Shown here piece by piece: positions 7,744 to 15,838 of a stretch of DNA of 52,535 bases. Made by a program: the position numbers and the translations under genes. The stretch comes from Bacillota bacterium (GTDB lineage Bacteria; Bacillota; Clostridia; Christensenellales; CAG-138), in assembly GCA_023459335.1 (NCBI GenBank), contig JAEWUO010000011.1, forward strand, positions 1 through 52,535. Direction: 5' to 3'. The notes beneath the pieces were generated by a model. That model was given only the letters and a program-made list of their open reading frames with translations. It was not told the DNA's origin and did no database searches. The stretch's first letter is position 1; each line of letters starts with the position of its first letter.

Positions 7744-7819
7744 GTTAGCAGTACTAACCATTTCCGCGCATTATAGGATGATTACTTCAACAATTCGTCA
7801 ACTCGTTAGCAGTACTAAC
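7744..7819 (-). promoter_or_regulatory. vor operon promoter flanked by two identical operators
   Basis: The 15-base palindrome GTTAGCAGTACTAAC (GTTAG-N5-CTAAC) occurs identically at 7744-7758 and 7805-7819, 61 bases apart. Between them on the minus strand are TATAAT (7775-7770) and a possible TTGACG (7801-7796); the 20-base spacer is long, so the -35 assignment is uncertain. One site lies just upstream of the promoter and the other just downstream of it, a layout that suits a dimeric repressor able to loop DNA. The regulator is unknown; no obvious candidate is adjacent. Confidence 0.7.
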
Positions 7820-7874
7820 TATATTAGCCGGTTTCAGTATCGACGGCAACCCTTTAGTATCTATTCAAAAATGC

Positions 7875-7900
7875 AAAAAAAGCGGGAAACCGCTTTTTTT
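7875..7900. terminator. Bidirectional terminator between murI and vor regions
   Basis: Seven A residues, GCGG, a GAAA loop, CCGC and seven T residues form a hairpin with U tracts in both directions. On the minus strand it ends the murI transcript (stop at 7965). Confidence 0.85.
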
Positions 7901-7964
7901 ATATACTTGCCTGAATTCTTCCAATATGAAAACAAACAAATCATTTTCGACTAGAGAAATCAAA

Positions 7965-8780
7965 CTAATAATTTTCGATCGCCACGCGCTCCACGCGGTC
8001 CGAGATGTCCTGCCCGAGGAACAGCGAGGCCGTCGCGGCGAAGTCCGCCGCGCTGTCGCTGGCGTAGTAGCGGCGCGTTCCCGCGTGCGATTCCGCGTTC
8101 AGCCCGCCGCTTTTGCGGAGAAGTTCCGCCGCGGAGCGGGCGGCTTCTTCCCCGGTGTCGACGAGGGCGACGCTATCTCCCATGAAGCCCGATATCACGT
8201 CCCGCAGCAGCGGATAATGTGTGCAGCCTAAAACCAGCGTGTCCACGCCCGCCGCCTTGACGGGGGAGAGGTATTCCTCCACGACGCGTTCGGTCACGAT
8301 ATCTCCGCGCCGCACCCGGCCGTCCTCCACGAGAGGAACGAGCAGCGGGCAGGCCCGCGCGGTCAGCTTCGCCTGCGGCAGGAGCTTGCGGATGGCCGTC
8401 TCGTACGCACCGCTGCGGATGGTCGCCTTGGTGCCGATCACACCGATGCACCCGCTTTCGCTCGCCTTAACCGCTGCCAGGGCCGCTGGCTGGACGACAC
8501 CGAGGATCGGGATCTTATTTTCGCGCTCCAGCACATCCAGCGCGGTGGTGGATACCGTACCGCAGGCGATCACGATCGCCTTGAGGTCGAAGCCGCGCAG
8601 AAACGCAACGTCCTGCCGCGCGTATCGTACGATGGTCTCCGCCGAGCGTCCGCCGTAAGGCACACGCCCCGTATCGCCGAAATAGACGATGTCCTCGTTC
8701 GGCAGCAGGCGGATCATCTGGCGTACCGCCGTGAGTCCGCCCATACCGGAGTCGAATACGCCGATGGGTCTGGAATCCAT
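7965..8780 (-). CDS. murI: Glutamate racemase
   Basis: Cofactor-independent enzyme converting L- to D-glutamate for peptidoglycan. The 271 residues include the N-terminal PIGVFDSGMGGLTAVRQM and FGDTGRVPYGGRS, plus the second catalytic Cys in VLGCTHYPLL. The first catalytic Cys lies in IACGTVSTTA, where the common form is ACNTAS; the Cys itself is kept. It appears monocistronic: a terminator follows at 7875-7900 and a hairpin at 8802-8826 separates it from the DUF2000 gene upstream. Confidence 0.93.
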   Translation of the reverse strand: MDSRPIGVFDSGMGGLTAVRQMIRLLPNEDIVYFGDTGRVPYGGRSAETIVRYARQDVAFLRGFDLKAIVIACGTVSTTALDVLERENKIPILGVVQPAALAAVKASESGCIGVIGTKATIRSGAYETAIRKLLPQAKLTARACPLLVPLVEDGRVRRGDIVTERVVEEYLSPVKAAGVDTLVLGCTHYPLLRDVISGFMGDSVALVDTGEEAARSAAELLRKSGGLNAESHAGTRRYYASDSAADFAATASLFLGQDISDRVERVAIENY

Positions 8781-8801
8781 TCGATTACCTCACAAATGAA
8801 A

Positions 8802-8826
8802 TACGGACAGGCGCGGCCTGCCCGTA
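8802..8826 (-). terminator. Terminator of the araC-DUF2000 unit
   Basis: The arms TACGG-A-CAGGC (8802-8812) and GCCTG-C-CCGTA (8816-8826) pair with one mismatch around a 3-base loop. On the minus strand the hairpin is followed by the moderately T-rich TTTCATTT. Confidence 0.5.
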
Positions 8827-8889
8827 TGCGGAATTTCGAGTCTTGCCTGTGGGTATTGTATCACATTTTCTGACAAGGCGCATACGCGG

Positions 8890-9315
8890 CTATGCCCGCA
8901 GCAGCGGCAGCATGCCCGTGAGACGGTTGATCTTTTTTTTATCGCCAAAGAGTGCGACGCCGTAATACAAAAGCCCGCTCTCCGGCGTTCCGGCGGTTTT
9001 TTTCGCGTAATCATCGTAAACGTTGATCTGCTGCGCCACGTTGGAAAAATCCACCGCCGTGAGGCACGCAAACTCCGGTTCGAACAGGCGGAGGCGGAGT
9101 TCCCGCAACAGAGCCGCGTCGCCTTTCAGTATCGAGACGGGATAAACGCTGATGCCGGCGTGCGTCATTCCCGAGCCGTCCGTAACGTCCTCGCCGACGA
9201 TTTGGGGATGCCGCTGCCCGATGGTAATGGCGAGCATTGCCGCCGTGTTTGCGATCAGCCCCAGCGGCAGCGCGGCGTCGATGACCATGACGCACTTCAC
9301 TTCCCGTTCGATCAT
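8890..9315 (-). CDS. DUF2000 family protein
   Basis: A 141-residue protein that I recognise as DUF2000: MVIDAALPLGLIANTAAMLA, then a GMTHAGISVYPVSIL segment, and a C-terminal half ending in YYGVALFGDKKKINRLTG. The biochemical function of the family is not established. The ATG at 9315 overlaps the araC stop by ATGA, so it is translated in concert with that regulator; frames extending further back only shadow araC. The coupling suggests that the AraC protein and this protein serve one response, but the ligand is unknown. Confidence 0.75.
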   Translation of the reverse strand: MIEREVKCVMVIDAALPLGLIANTAAMLAITIGQRHPQIVGEDVTDGSGMTHAGISVYPVSILKGDAALLRELRLRLFEPEFACLTAVDFSNVAQQINVYDDYAKKTAGTPESGLLYYGVALFGDKKKINRLTGMLPLLRA

Positions 9316-10199
9316 TCTGATTGTGGTGCTCCCTTCTCTGCGAACGCCGTATCGCTTCCTTTGCTGTCCGCGGCGAACACGCGCCGGTATTGCCCCGGCG
9401 TGAGGCCGATGAACTGCTTGAATGCTTTGGAAAAATGGCTCTGATCCGAAAATCCCGCCTGCTGCGCAACAGACACCGGTGATGCGCCGCCTTTGAGCAG
9501 CGCCTTCGCGCGGTCGATGCGCAGCGTTTCCAGATAGCTGTACGGCGTGATGCCGGTCTCTTTCGTAAACGCGCGGAGCAGGTGATATTTGCTCAGGTTT
9601 GCGACCCTGCCGAGCGCGTCGAGCGAAACCGGCTCTTCCAGATGCGTCTCCAGATAGGAACACACGGCGCGTATTTCGTCGCGGCGCGTATCCTCCGGCG
9701 CAGCAAGGCCGGCCTTTGCGTAATCCCGCAACAGCTGTTCCAGCAGAAAATAAAACCGCTCCTCTTTTCGCACGCCCGATTCTCCGCGCAGGATCATGCC
9801 GTTGAGCTCGCGAAGGTCCGCGATCAGGTCGCAGTGAAACACAACCGGCTGAACAAAGACCGGCGGCGCGGAAAGCCCCGCGATCTCCCTGGCTGCCGCC
9901 GACATGACGTCCGGACCGATATTGACGCAGCGGTAGTCGAGCGGCTGCCCGTCCATGCTTTCGCAGGCGTGATTGTCGCCGGGGTTAAAGAGAAGCAGGT
10001 CTCCCGGCGCGGTGCGGTAGGTCTGCCCGTTGCAGCGCAGGCACCGGCTGCCCCGCTCGATGAACCCGATCACATAGTGCTCGTGAAAATGGTTGGGAAA
10101 CGACTGCATGACACCCTGAAACTGATAAGCTTCCACCATCAGTTCCGCGTCATAGCGCGCCACGCGCAGTTCTCCCTTGTTGTTTCCCGATTTCGCCAT
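9312..10199 (-). CDS. AraC-family transcriptional regulator
   Basis: A 295-residue regulator. The N-terminal ~150 residues form an AraC-type cupin (HFHEHYVIGFIERGSR, then APGDLLLFNPGDNHACE). The C-terminal ~100 residues carry two helix-turn-helix motifs (LDALGRVANLSKYHLLRAF and VAQQAGFSDQSHFSKAFKQ), closing with the family signature GLTPGQYRR. It is divergent from ridA across about 180 bases and overlaps the DUF2000 gene. The effector is unknown. A short low-complexity tail follows the DNA-binding domain. Confidence 0.9.
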   Translation of the reverse strand: MAKSGNNKGELRVARYDAELMVEAYQFQGVMQSFPNHFHEHYVIGFIERGSRCLRCNGQTYRTAPGDLLLFNPGDNHACESMDGQPLDYRCVNIGPDVMSAAAREIAGLSAPPVFVQPVVFHCDLIADLRELNGMILRGESGVRKEERFYFLLEQLLRDYAKAGLAAPEDTRRDEIRAVCSYLETHLEEPVSLDALGRVANLSKYHLLRAFTKETGITPYSYLETLRIDRAKALLKGGASPVSVAQQAGFSDQSHFSKAFKQFIGLTPGQYRRVFAADSKGSDTAFAEKGAPQSE

Positions 10200-10308
10200 G
10201 AGAGCAGTATACTACGATCCGGATTCATAAGATTGCACAATATTGCGGAAATTACAATAGGATTTCCCATGCAGGATCGGCGGGGCAGAGACGAAACGAC
10301 GCGGCGGG

Positions 10309-10338
10309 TTGACGCGTAACGCATCGGCTTACTATAAT
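10309..10338 (+). promoter_or_regulatory. ridA promoter
   Basis: TTGACG (10309-10314) and TATAAT (10333-10338) with an 18-base spacer precede the ribosome site AAAGGAGAG of ridA. Confidence 0.75.
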
Positions 10339-10380
10339 GAGCATAGGAAGATCATAGTAAACGAAAGGAGAGAACAGAAG

Positions 10381-10752
10381 ATGAAAACGATCAGTACCGA
10401 AAACGCTCCGGCGGCAATCGGCCCTTATTCGCAGGCTATTGTCAGCGGCGGGTTCGTATTTGTCTCCGGACAAATCGCGATCGATCCCGCGTGCGGCGAA
10501 ATTGTCGCACCGGAAATCTTTCTCCAGACAGAACAGGTCATGAAGAACATTGGCGCCTTGCTGAAGGCTGCGGGCAGCGGGTTTGAGCGTGTGGTCAAGG
10601 CGACCTGCTATCTGGCCAATATGGAGGATTTCGACGCGTTCAACGTCGTCTACAGCAAATACATGACGAGCCGCCCCGCGCGCGCCTGCGTCGCAGTCAA
10701 ACAGCTGCCGAAACACGTGCTCTGCGAGGTCGACGCCATCGCGGAAGTGTAA
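10381..10752 (+). CDS. ridA: RidA family enamine/imine deaminase
   Basis: A 123-residue Rid (YjgF/YER057c/UK114) protein that hydrolyses reactive 2-aminoacrylate-type enamines made by PLP enzymes. It contains IGPYSQAIVSGGFVFVSGQI and the active-site Arg in RPARACVAVKQLP near the C-terminus. AAAGGAGAG lies upstream of ATG 10381, and the longer frame to 10309 overlaps the promoter. The gene has its own promoter and terminator, so it is probably monocistronic. It is divergent from the AraC regulator, which might control it. Confidence 0.92.
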   Translation: MKTISTENAPAAIGPYSQAIVSGGFVFVSGQIAIDPACGEIVAPEIFLQTEQVMKNIGALLKAAGSGFERVVKATCYLANMEDFDAFNVVYSKYMTSRPARACVAVKQLPKHVLCEVDAIAEV

Positions 10753-10778
10753 CAGGATAAAAGCACGCAATCAATAAG

Positions 10779-10803
10779 TGCCGCCTTGCGCGGCATTTTT
10801 TTT
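10779..10803 (+). terminator. ridA terminator
   Basis: TGCCGC and GCGGCA arms around a 5-base loop (10779-10795) are followed by eight T residues (10796-10803). Confidence 0.85.
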
Positions 10804-10880
10804 GAATAATTGTGAAAATAATTCTGTACTTTAGCGCGGAGAAGTGATAACATACCAGCATTAAGCTTAAGGTGGGGTAT

Positions 10881-11180
10881 ATGGGGCTGCCGAAAAACAA
10901 ACAGACCGACGAACTCTTCGCCTCCGTGCTGCTGTTGACCAGCGTAGAGGATTGCTATCGATATTTCGAGGATCTCTGTACGATCCAGGAGGTACGGGAT
11001 CTGAGCCTGCGGCTTGCGATCGCAAAAGCGCTGGACGCGGGCGGAACCTATCACAGCGCGATTGAGAAAACCGGCGTGAGCGCGGCGACCATCGGGCGCG
11101 TGAAGCGGTGCCTTGACCACGGCGCGGGCGGCTACCGCCTGATACTCGACCGAATCAAGGAAAAGGGGGAAACGGTATGA
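10881..11180 (+). CDS. yerC: YerC/YecD-type TrpR-like regulator heading the his operon
   Basis: A 99-residue all-helical protein of the TrpR-like YerC/YecD family. The helix-turn-helix-like part is LRLAIAKALDAGGTYHSAI followed by TGVSAATIGRVKRCL. Comparative genomics elsewhere has proposed members next to his genes as histidine-responsive repressors (HisR). The stop overlaps the hisZ start by ATGA, so the regulator is part of the operon it probably controls. ATG 10881 follows AAGGTGGGG; an in-frame GTG at 10872 is part of that ribosome site. The operator is not established; an imperfect palindrome lies at 10804-10824. Confidence 0.8.
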   Translation: MGLPKNKQTDELFASVLLLTSVEDCYRYFEDLCTIQEVRDLSLRLAIAKALDAGGTYHSAIEKTGVSAATIGRVKRCLDHGAGGYRLILDRIKEKGETV

Positions 11181-12274
11181 ATCCCGCCGTGCTGACCACG
11201 CAGGAACGAATCGTATTTGAGCTGCGGGAGCTGTATCTGTGCTACGGCTACCGCCCTTATAAGGTCGGAAAATTCGAGGAATACGACCTGTATATGCGCA
11301 ACAAAAAGTTTCTCGCCAGCGAGCAGGTACTCACCTTCAGCGACACGAACGGCAGGCTTAAGGCGCTCAAACCGGATGTAACGCTCTCTATCGTAAAAAA
11401 CATGAAGGACGACGGACGCACGCAGAAGCTCTGTTACACGGAGACCGTCTACCGCGTGCCGAGAAACGCGCAGGGCTTCCGGGAGATCATGCAGACGGGG
11501 CTGGAGTGCGTCGGCCGCGTGGACGATTATGCCGCGGGCGAGGTGCTCATGCTCGCGTCGAGGAGCCTTAGCCGAATCGGCGAGCGGTACGCGCTGGATG
11601 TTTCGGACGTCGGCGTGCTCTCCGGCGTGCTCGCGGAGGAACCCATCGGGGATGCGGAATGCGCAAAACTGCTTGCCGCCGCCGGGGAGAAGAACCGGCA
11701 CGATCTGGCGTCTCTCTGCGCGGCATACTCCCTCTCCGGGAACACGGCGGCTTTGCTCGATTCGCTCGTCGCCGCCTGCGGCCCGCTGAAAGAGACGCTG
11801 GACGCGGTGGAGCGATTGCCCCTGCCGGAAAGCAGCCGCGCCGCTCTGGACGGACTGAGGCGTTTAAGCGGCATGCTCGAAGCGTACGGCGTGAAAAACG
11901 TGAATCTCGATTTTTCGGTGGTCAACGACATGGACTATTACAACGGTCTGGTCTTTCGCGGGTTCGTCGAGGGCGTTCCCGCCGGCGTGCTCTCCGGCGG
12001 ACGGTACGATAACCTGCTTGCCCGCATGGGAAAGAGCGGCGAGGCGATCGGCTTTGCGGTGTACCTCGACCAGCTGGAGCGGCTTTCGGAGCAGAAACCC
12101 GCGCAGGAAACGGACACGCTCGTGCTCTACGATGATGAGACCGATCCGCTCGCGATCGTCTGCGCGTCGGAGTCGCTGCGCGCAAAAGGGCTCTGCGTCC
12201 GCGTGCAGCGCGGAGAAGACGCCGATTCGCCCTGCCGCGAAATTGTGCGCCTGACGAAGGGAGCGAACGCATGA
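11177..12274 (+). CDS. hisZ: ATP phosphoribosyltransferase regulatory subunit
   Basis: A 365-residue paralogue of the histidyl-tRNA synthetase catalytic domain. With short-form HisG it makes the active, feedback-regulated ATP phosphoribosyltransferase. Synthetase-like motifs include FSDTNGRLKALKPDVTLSIVKN (motif 2 region), YNGLVFRGFVEGVP and LSGGRYDNLL (near residues 255-280), but the anticodon-binding domain is absent and the C-terminus is short. It overlaps yerC and hisG by ATGA at both ends. A true hisS is excluded by the missing C-terminal domain and the operon context. Confidence 0.93.
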   Translation: MNPAVLTTQERIVFELRELYLCYGYRPYKVGKFEEYDLYMRNKKFLASEQVLTFSDTNGRLKALKPDVTLSIVKNMKDDGRTQKLCYTETVYRVPRNAQGFREIMQTGLECVGRVDDYAAGEVLMLASRSLSRIGERYALDVSDVGVLSGVLAEEPIGDAECAKLLAAAGEKNRHDLASLCAAYSLSGNTAALLDSLVAACGPLKETLDAVERLPLPESSRAALDGLRRLSGMLEAYGVKNVNLDFSVVNDMDYYNGLVFRGFVEGVPAGVLSGGRYDNLLARMGKSGEAIGFAVYLDQLERLSEQKPAQETDTLVLYDDETDPLAIVCASESLRAKGLCVRVQRGEDADSPCREIVRLTKGANA

Positions 12275-12903
12275 AACAGACGATCAGCGTCGCCCTGCCG
12301 AAAGGACGGCTTGGAGACAAAGCCTACGCGCTCTTTGCGCAGGCGGGGTACGAGTGCCCCGAACTGCTCGAGGAAAACCGTAAACTCACATTTGAAAACG
12401 AAGCGGCGGGCGTGCGGTATTTCTGGGTGAAACCCTCGGACGTGGCGATTTATGTCGAGCGCGGCGCTGCGGATATCGGCGTCGCAGGCAGAGATATCCT
12501 GCTGGAATACGCGCCGGACGTCTACGAACTGCTCGATCTGAACATCGGCAAATGCCGCATGTGCGTCGCCGGGCCGAAGGAGTTTACAGACTCGCACACG
12601 GGCATCCTCAGAGTGGCGACGAAATTTCCAAACATCGCGCGCCGCCATTACGCCGCGCAGAGCCGCGAGATCGACGTGATCCGCCTCAACGGTTCCATCG
12701 AACTCGCGCCGATCCTGGGGCTTTCGGACGTGATCGTGGACATCGTGGAGACGGGCAAAACGCTCAAGGAAAACGGACTTGCCGTTCTGGACGAAATCGA
12801 ACCCGTCAGCGCGCGGCTGATCGCCAACAAGGCGAATTATAAATTTAAGGGCGCTCAAATCGATTTGCTGCGCCAGAATCTCCTGGAGGCGATGAAGGCA
12901 TGA
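12271..12903 (+). CDS. hisG: ATP phosphoribosyltransferase, short form
   Basis: Catalyses the first step of histidine synthesis, ATP plus PRPP to phosphoribosyl-ATP. At 210 residues it is the short form lacking the C-terminal regulatory domain, consistent with hisZ directly upstream. Visible motifs are VALPKGRLGD at the N-terminus, ADIGVAGRDIL, and the PRPP-binding loop DIVETGKTLKENGL near residue 160. ATGA overlaps link it to hisZ and hisD. Confidence 0.95.
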   Translation: MKQTISVALPKGRLGDKAYALFAQAGYECPELLEENRKLTFENEAAGVRYFWVKPSDVAIYVERGAADIGVAGRDILLEYAPDVYELLDLNIGKCRMCVAGPKEFTDSHTGILRVATKFPNIARRHYAAQSREIDVIRLNGSIELAPILGLSDVIVDIVETGKTLKENGLAVLDEIEPVSARLIANKANYKFKGAQIDLLRQNLLEAMKA

Positions 12904-14180
12904 GAATATTGAATTTCAGCCAGATCGACAGGCGCACGCTCCTGATGCGCGCGCCGGAGGACGGCGGCGTGGAGGAAACGGTGCGCGGAATCATCCGCGA
13001 CGTGGCGCAGAACGGAAATCGCGCGTTGTTTGCTTATGCAAAAAAATTCGACCGCGCGGAGCTAAATTCGCTGGAGGTTGCGCCGGAGGAACTGGAAGCC
13101 GCGCTTGCGGAAATTCCGCCGGAGCTTCTTGCCGCCATGCAGACCGCGGCGGAGAACATCCGCGCGTTCCACAGCATGCAGCTGCGGGAGGGGTTTCGAA
13201 TAGAACGCGAAAACGGCGTGTACATGGGGCAGAAGATCACGCCTGTCGAGAAAGTCGGGCTGTACATCCCCGGCGGAACGGCGAGTTATCCTTCCACGGT
13301 GTTCATGAACGCCATCCCCGCGAAGCTCGCGGGCTGTCCGTTGATCGTCATGGCCTCTCCGCCGAACGCGGAGGGAAAAATCGCCTCGCCCATCCTAGCC
13401 GCGGCGAAGCTCGCCGGCGTCAACCGCGTGTTCAAGGCGGGCGGAGCACAGGCAGTCGCCGCGCTGGCGTACGGCACCGAAACCGTTCCGAAGGTGGATA
13501 AGATCGTCGGCCCCGGTAACGCTTATGTCGCGGAAGCGAAGCGGCAGGTGTTCGGCCGGGTCGCCATCGATATGATCGCGGGACCGAGCGAAATCCTCGT
13601 CGTCGCGGACGAGACCGCAAACGCGGCGTTCGTCGCGGCGGATCTGTTAAGTCAGGCGGAGCATGACAATCTTGCTTCCGCGGTGTTGATTACCGACTGC
13701 CGCGCGCTTGCGGAAGCGGCCGAGATCGAAGTCGAACGGCAACTAACATCCCTCCCGCGCGAAGAAATCGCTCGCGCTTCGATTGAGCGAAACGGAAAAA
13801 TCATCGTGACGGACGACCTCATGGGCGCGCTGGAGCTTGCCAACGAACTCGCGCCGGAGCATCTTGAGCTCTGTGTGCGCGAGCCGGAACGGTATTTGGC
13901 GTATGTGAAAAACGCCGGGTCGGTGTTTCTCGGCAACTACTGTCCGGAGTCGCTGGGGGATTATCTCGCGGGACCAAATCACACGCTGCCGACGAGCGGC
14001 ACGGCGCGTTTTTCCAGCCCGCTCGGGGTGGATGATTTTGTGAAAAAAACGCAGTATACGTATTTTTCACGGGAGGCGCTGGCGGGCCTGAGCGGACAAA
14101 TCGCGGTGTTTGCCCGCGCGGAGGGGCTGGAGGCGCACGCGCGCGCGGCGCTGATCCGCGGCGGGGAGGCGGGCAGATGA
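12900..14180 (+). CDS. hisD: Histidinol dehydrogenase
   Basis: A Zn-dependent enzyme that oxidises L-histidinol to histidine in two NAD-linked steps. The 426 residues are of normal length. Landmarks are KVGLYIPGGTASYPSTV, the GPGNAYVAEAKR and AGPSEILVVAD loops, LLSQAEHD with the catalytic/zinc-side residues, ELAPEHLEL, and GDYLAGPNHTLPTSGTARF. It overlaps hisG and hisC by ATGA. Confidence 0.96.
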   Translation: MRILNFSQIDRRTLLMRAPEDGGVEETVRGIIRDVAQNGNRALFAYAKKFDRAELNSLEVAPEELEAALAEIPPELLAAMQTAAENIRAFHSMQLREGFRIERENGVYMGQKITPVEKVGLYIPGGTASYPSTVFMNAIPAKLAGCPLIVMASPPNAEGKIASPILAAAKLAGVNRVFKAGGAQAVAALAYGTETVPKVDKIVGPGNAYVAEAKRQVFGRVAIDMIAGPSEILVVADETANAAFVAADLLSQAEHDNLASAVLITDCRALAEAAEIEVERQLTSLPREEIARASIERNGKIIVTDDLMGALELANELAPEHLELCVREPERYLAYVKNAGSVFLGNYCPESLGDYLAGPNHTLPTSGTARFSSPLGVDDFVKKTQYTYFSREALAGLSGQIAVFARAEGLEAHARAALIRGGEAGR

Positions 14181-15244
14181 GTCGTTTTTTAAGCGAGAAG
14201 TACGCGAACCTGAAACCGTATACCCCCGGCGAACAGCCGCGGGATCAAAAATACGTGAAGCTAAATACCAACGAATCCCCGTTTCCGCCGTCTCCGGCGG
14301 TGATCGCCGCCGTATCGCGCGAGGCGGGGCGGCTAAACCTCTACAGCGACCCCGAATGCACGTTACTAAAAGCGGCGGCGGCGGAGCTGTACGGCGTCCA
14401 GCCGGAGAACGTTCTGCCCGTCAACGGGTCGGACGAGATTCTGTATTTCACGTTCCTCGCCTACGGCGATCAGAAAAACGCGTTCGCGTTTCCGGACGTC
14501 AGCTACGGGTTTTACCCGGTCTACGCGGAATTCTGCAGCGTGCCGAAGCGCGAGATCCCGCTGAAGGAGGATTTTTCGATCGACTATCGCGATTATCTGG
14601 ATGTCAAGGAACATGTTCTGATCGCAAACCCGAACGCGCCGACGGGAATCTGCCTGCCGGTGGATCAAATCGAGAAGATCGTGCGCGCGAATCCGGATCG
14701 CCTGGTGGTCGTCGACGAGGCGTACGTCGACTTCGGCGGGGAGAGCTGCGTGCCGCTGATCCACAGCTGCGACAACCTGCTCGTGATTCAGACGTTCTCC
14801 AAGAGCCGCTCGCTCGCGGGGGCGCGGCTGGGGTTCGGCATCGGCTGTGCGGACTTAATCCGCGATCTGAATATGGTGAAATACTCCATTAACCCTTATA
14901 ACGTCAACCGCATGACGCAGGCGGCGGGGGTTGCGGCGATTCAGGACGACGCGTATTATAAAGAAAACGCGCGGAAGACCAAAGCGGTGCGGGAGGAAAC
15001 GGCTGCGCGCCTGCGGGAGCTTGGTTTTACGGTGCTGCCCTCCGCGGCGAACTTCGTCTTTGCCGCGAGTGACCGCATCGACGGGGAAACGCTCTACCGG
15101 GAGCTGAAAGCGCGCGGCGTGCTGGTGCGGCACTTTACGAAAGAACGCATCAAAAACTTCTGCCGGATCACGATCGGAACGCCGGAGCAGATGGATATTT
15201 TACTGACGAATCTACGGGCTTTACTGGACGGGAAAGGAAACTGA
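14177..15244 (+). CDS. hisC: Histidinol-phosphate aminotransferase
   Basis: A PLP enzyme of fold type I that transaminates imidazole-acetol phosphate with glutamate to histidinol phosphate. The 355 residues contain KLNTNESPFPPSP near the N-terminus, NPNAPTG, VVDEAYVDF and the PLP-binding Lys in TFSKSRSLAGARLGF (about residue 215). Enzymes of this group may also accept aromatic amino acids; the window encodes no dedicated aromatic aminotransferase next to tyrA/pheA, so dual use is possible but inferred. Confidence 0.95.
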   Translation: MSRFLSEKYANLKPYTPGEQPRDQKYVKLNTNESPFPPSPAVIAAVSREAGRLNLYSDPECTLLKAAAAELYGVQPENVLPVNGSDEILYFTFLAYGDQKNAFAFPDVSYGFYPVYAEFCSVPKREIPLKEDFSIDYRDYLDVKEHVLIANPNAPTGICLPVDQIEKIVRANPDRLVVVDEAYVDFGGESCVPLIHSCDNLLVIQTFSKSRSLAGARLGFGIGCADLIRDLNMVKYSINPYNVNRMTQAAGVAAIQDDAYYKENARKTKAVREETAARLRELGFTVLPSAANFVFAASDRIDGETLYRELKARGVLVRHFTKERIKNFCRITIGTPEQMDILLTNLRALLDGKGN

Positions 15245-15249
15245 ACGAT

Positions 15250-15837
15250 ATGAGACTTGCAATCTGCAACCGAAAAACCGCGGAAACGGATCTCTCCCTT
15301 TCGCTCAACCTCGACGGAACCGGAACGGGCGCGATCGAAACCGGCGTGGGCTTTCTCGACCACATGCTTACGCTCTTTTCCAAACACGCGCGCTTCGACC
15401 TGAGCGTCCGCTGCGCCGGGGATACGAATGTGGACGACCACCACAGCGTGGAGGACGTCGGCATCGCGCTCGGAGAGGCGCTCAGGGAAGCGCTTGGCGA
15501 CAAGCGCGGCGTCGTCCGCTACGGAAGCCAGCTGCTGCCGATGGACGAGGCGCTGGTTCTCGTCGCGCTCGATCTCTCCGGCAGGGCGTGCCTGCGTTAC
15601 GACGCGGAGATTCCCACGGAGAAGATCGGGGCGTTCGATACCGAACTCGTGCAGGAATTTTTCCTCGCGCTGGTCCGCACGGCTGGGATCACGCTGCATG
15701 TCAGACAGCTGGACGGCGAGAATTCGCACCACATTGCAGAGGCGATGTTCAAGGCGCTGGGCCGCGCGATGCGGCAGGCGGCCGCGATTGATCCGGCGTT
15801 CGCGGACGAGATTCCCTCCACGAAGGGCGTACTGTGA
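15250..15837 (+). CDS. hisB: Imidazoleglycerol-phosphate dehydratase
   Basis: Mn-dependent dehydration of imidazole-glycerol phosphate. A monofunctional 195-residue enzyme without the phosphatase domain found in enterobacteria; that activity is supplied by hisK at 18646. The two duplicated metal motifs are DHHSVEDVG (about residue 63) and SHHIAEAMFKALGRA (about residue 160). AAAGGAAA precedes the ATG. Confidence 0.95.
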   Translation: MRLAICNRKTAETDLSLSLNLDGTGTGAIETGVGFLDHMLTLFSKHARFDLSVRCAGDTNVDDHHSVEDVGIALGEALREALGDKRGVVRYGSQLLPMDEALVLVALDLSGRACLRYDAEIPTEKIGAFDTELVQEFFLALVRTAGITLHVRQLDGENSHHIAEAMFKALGRAMRQAAAIDPAFADEIPSTKGVL

Positions 15838-15838
15838 T

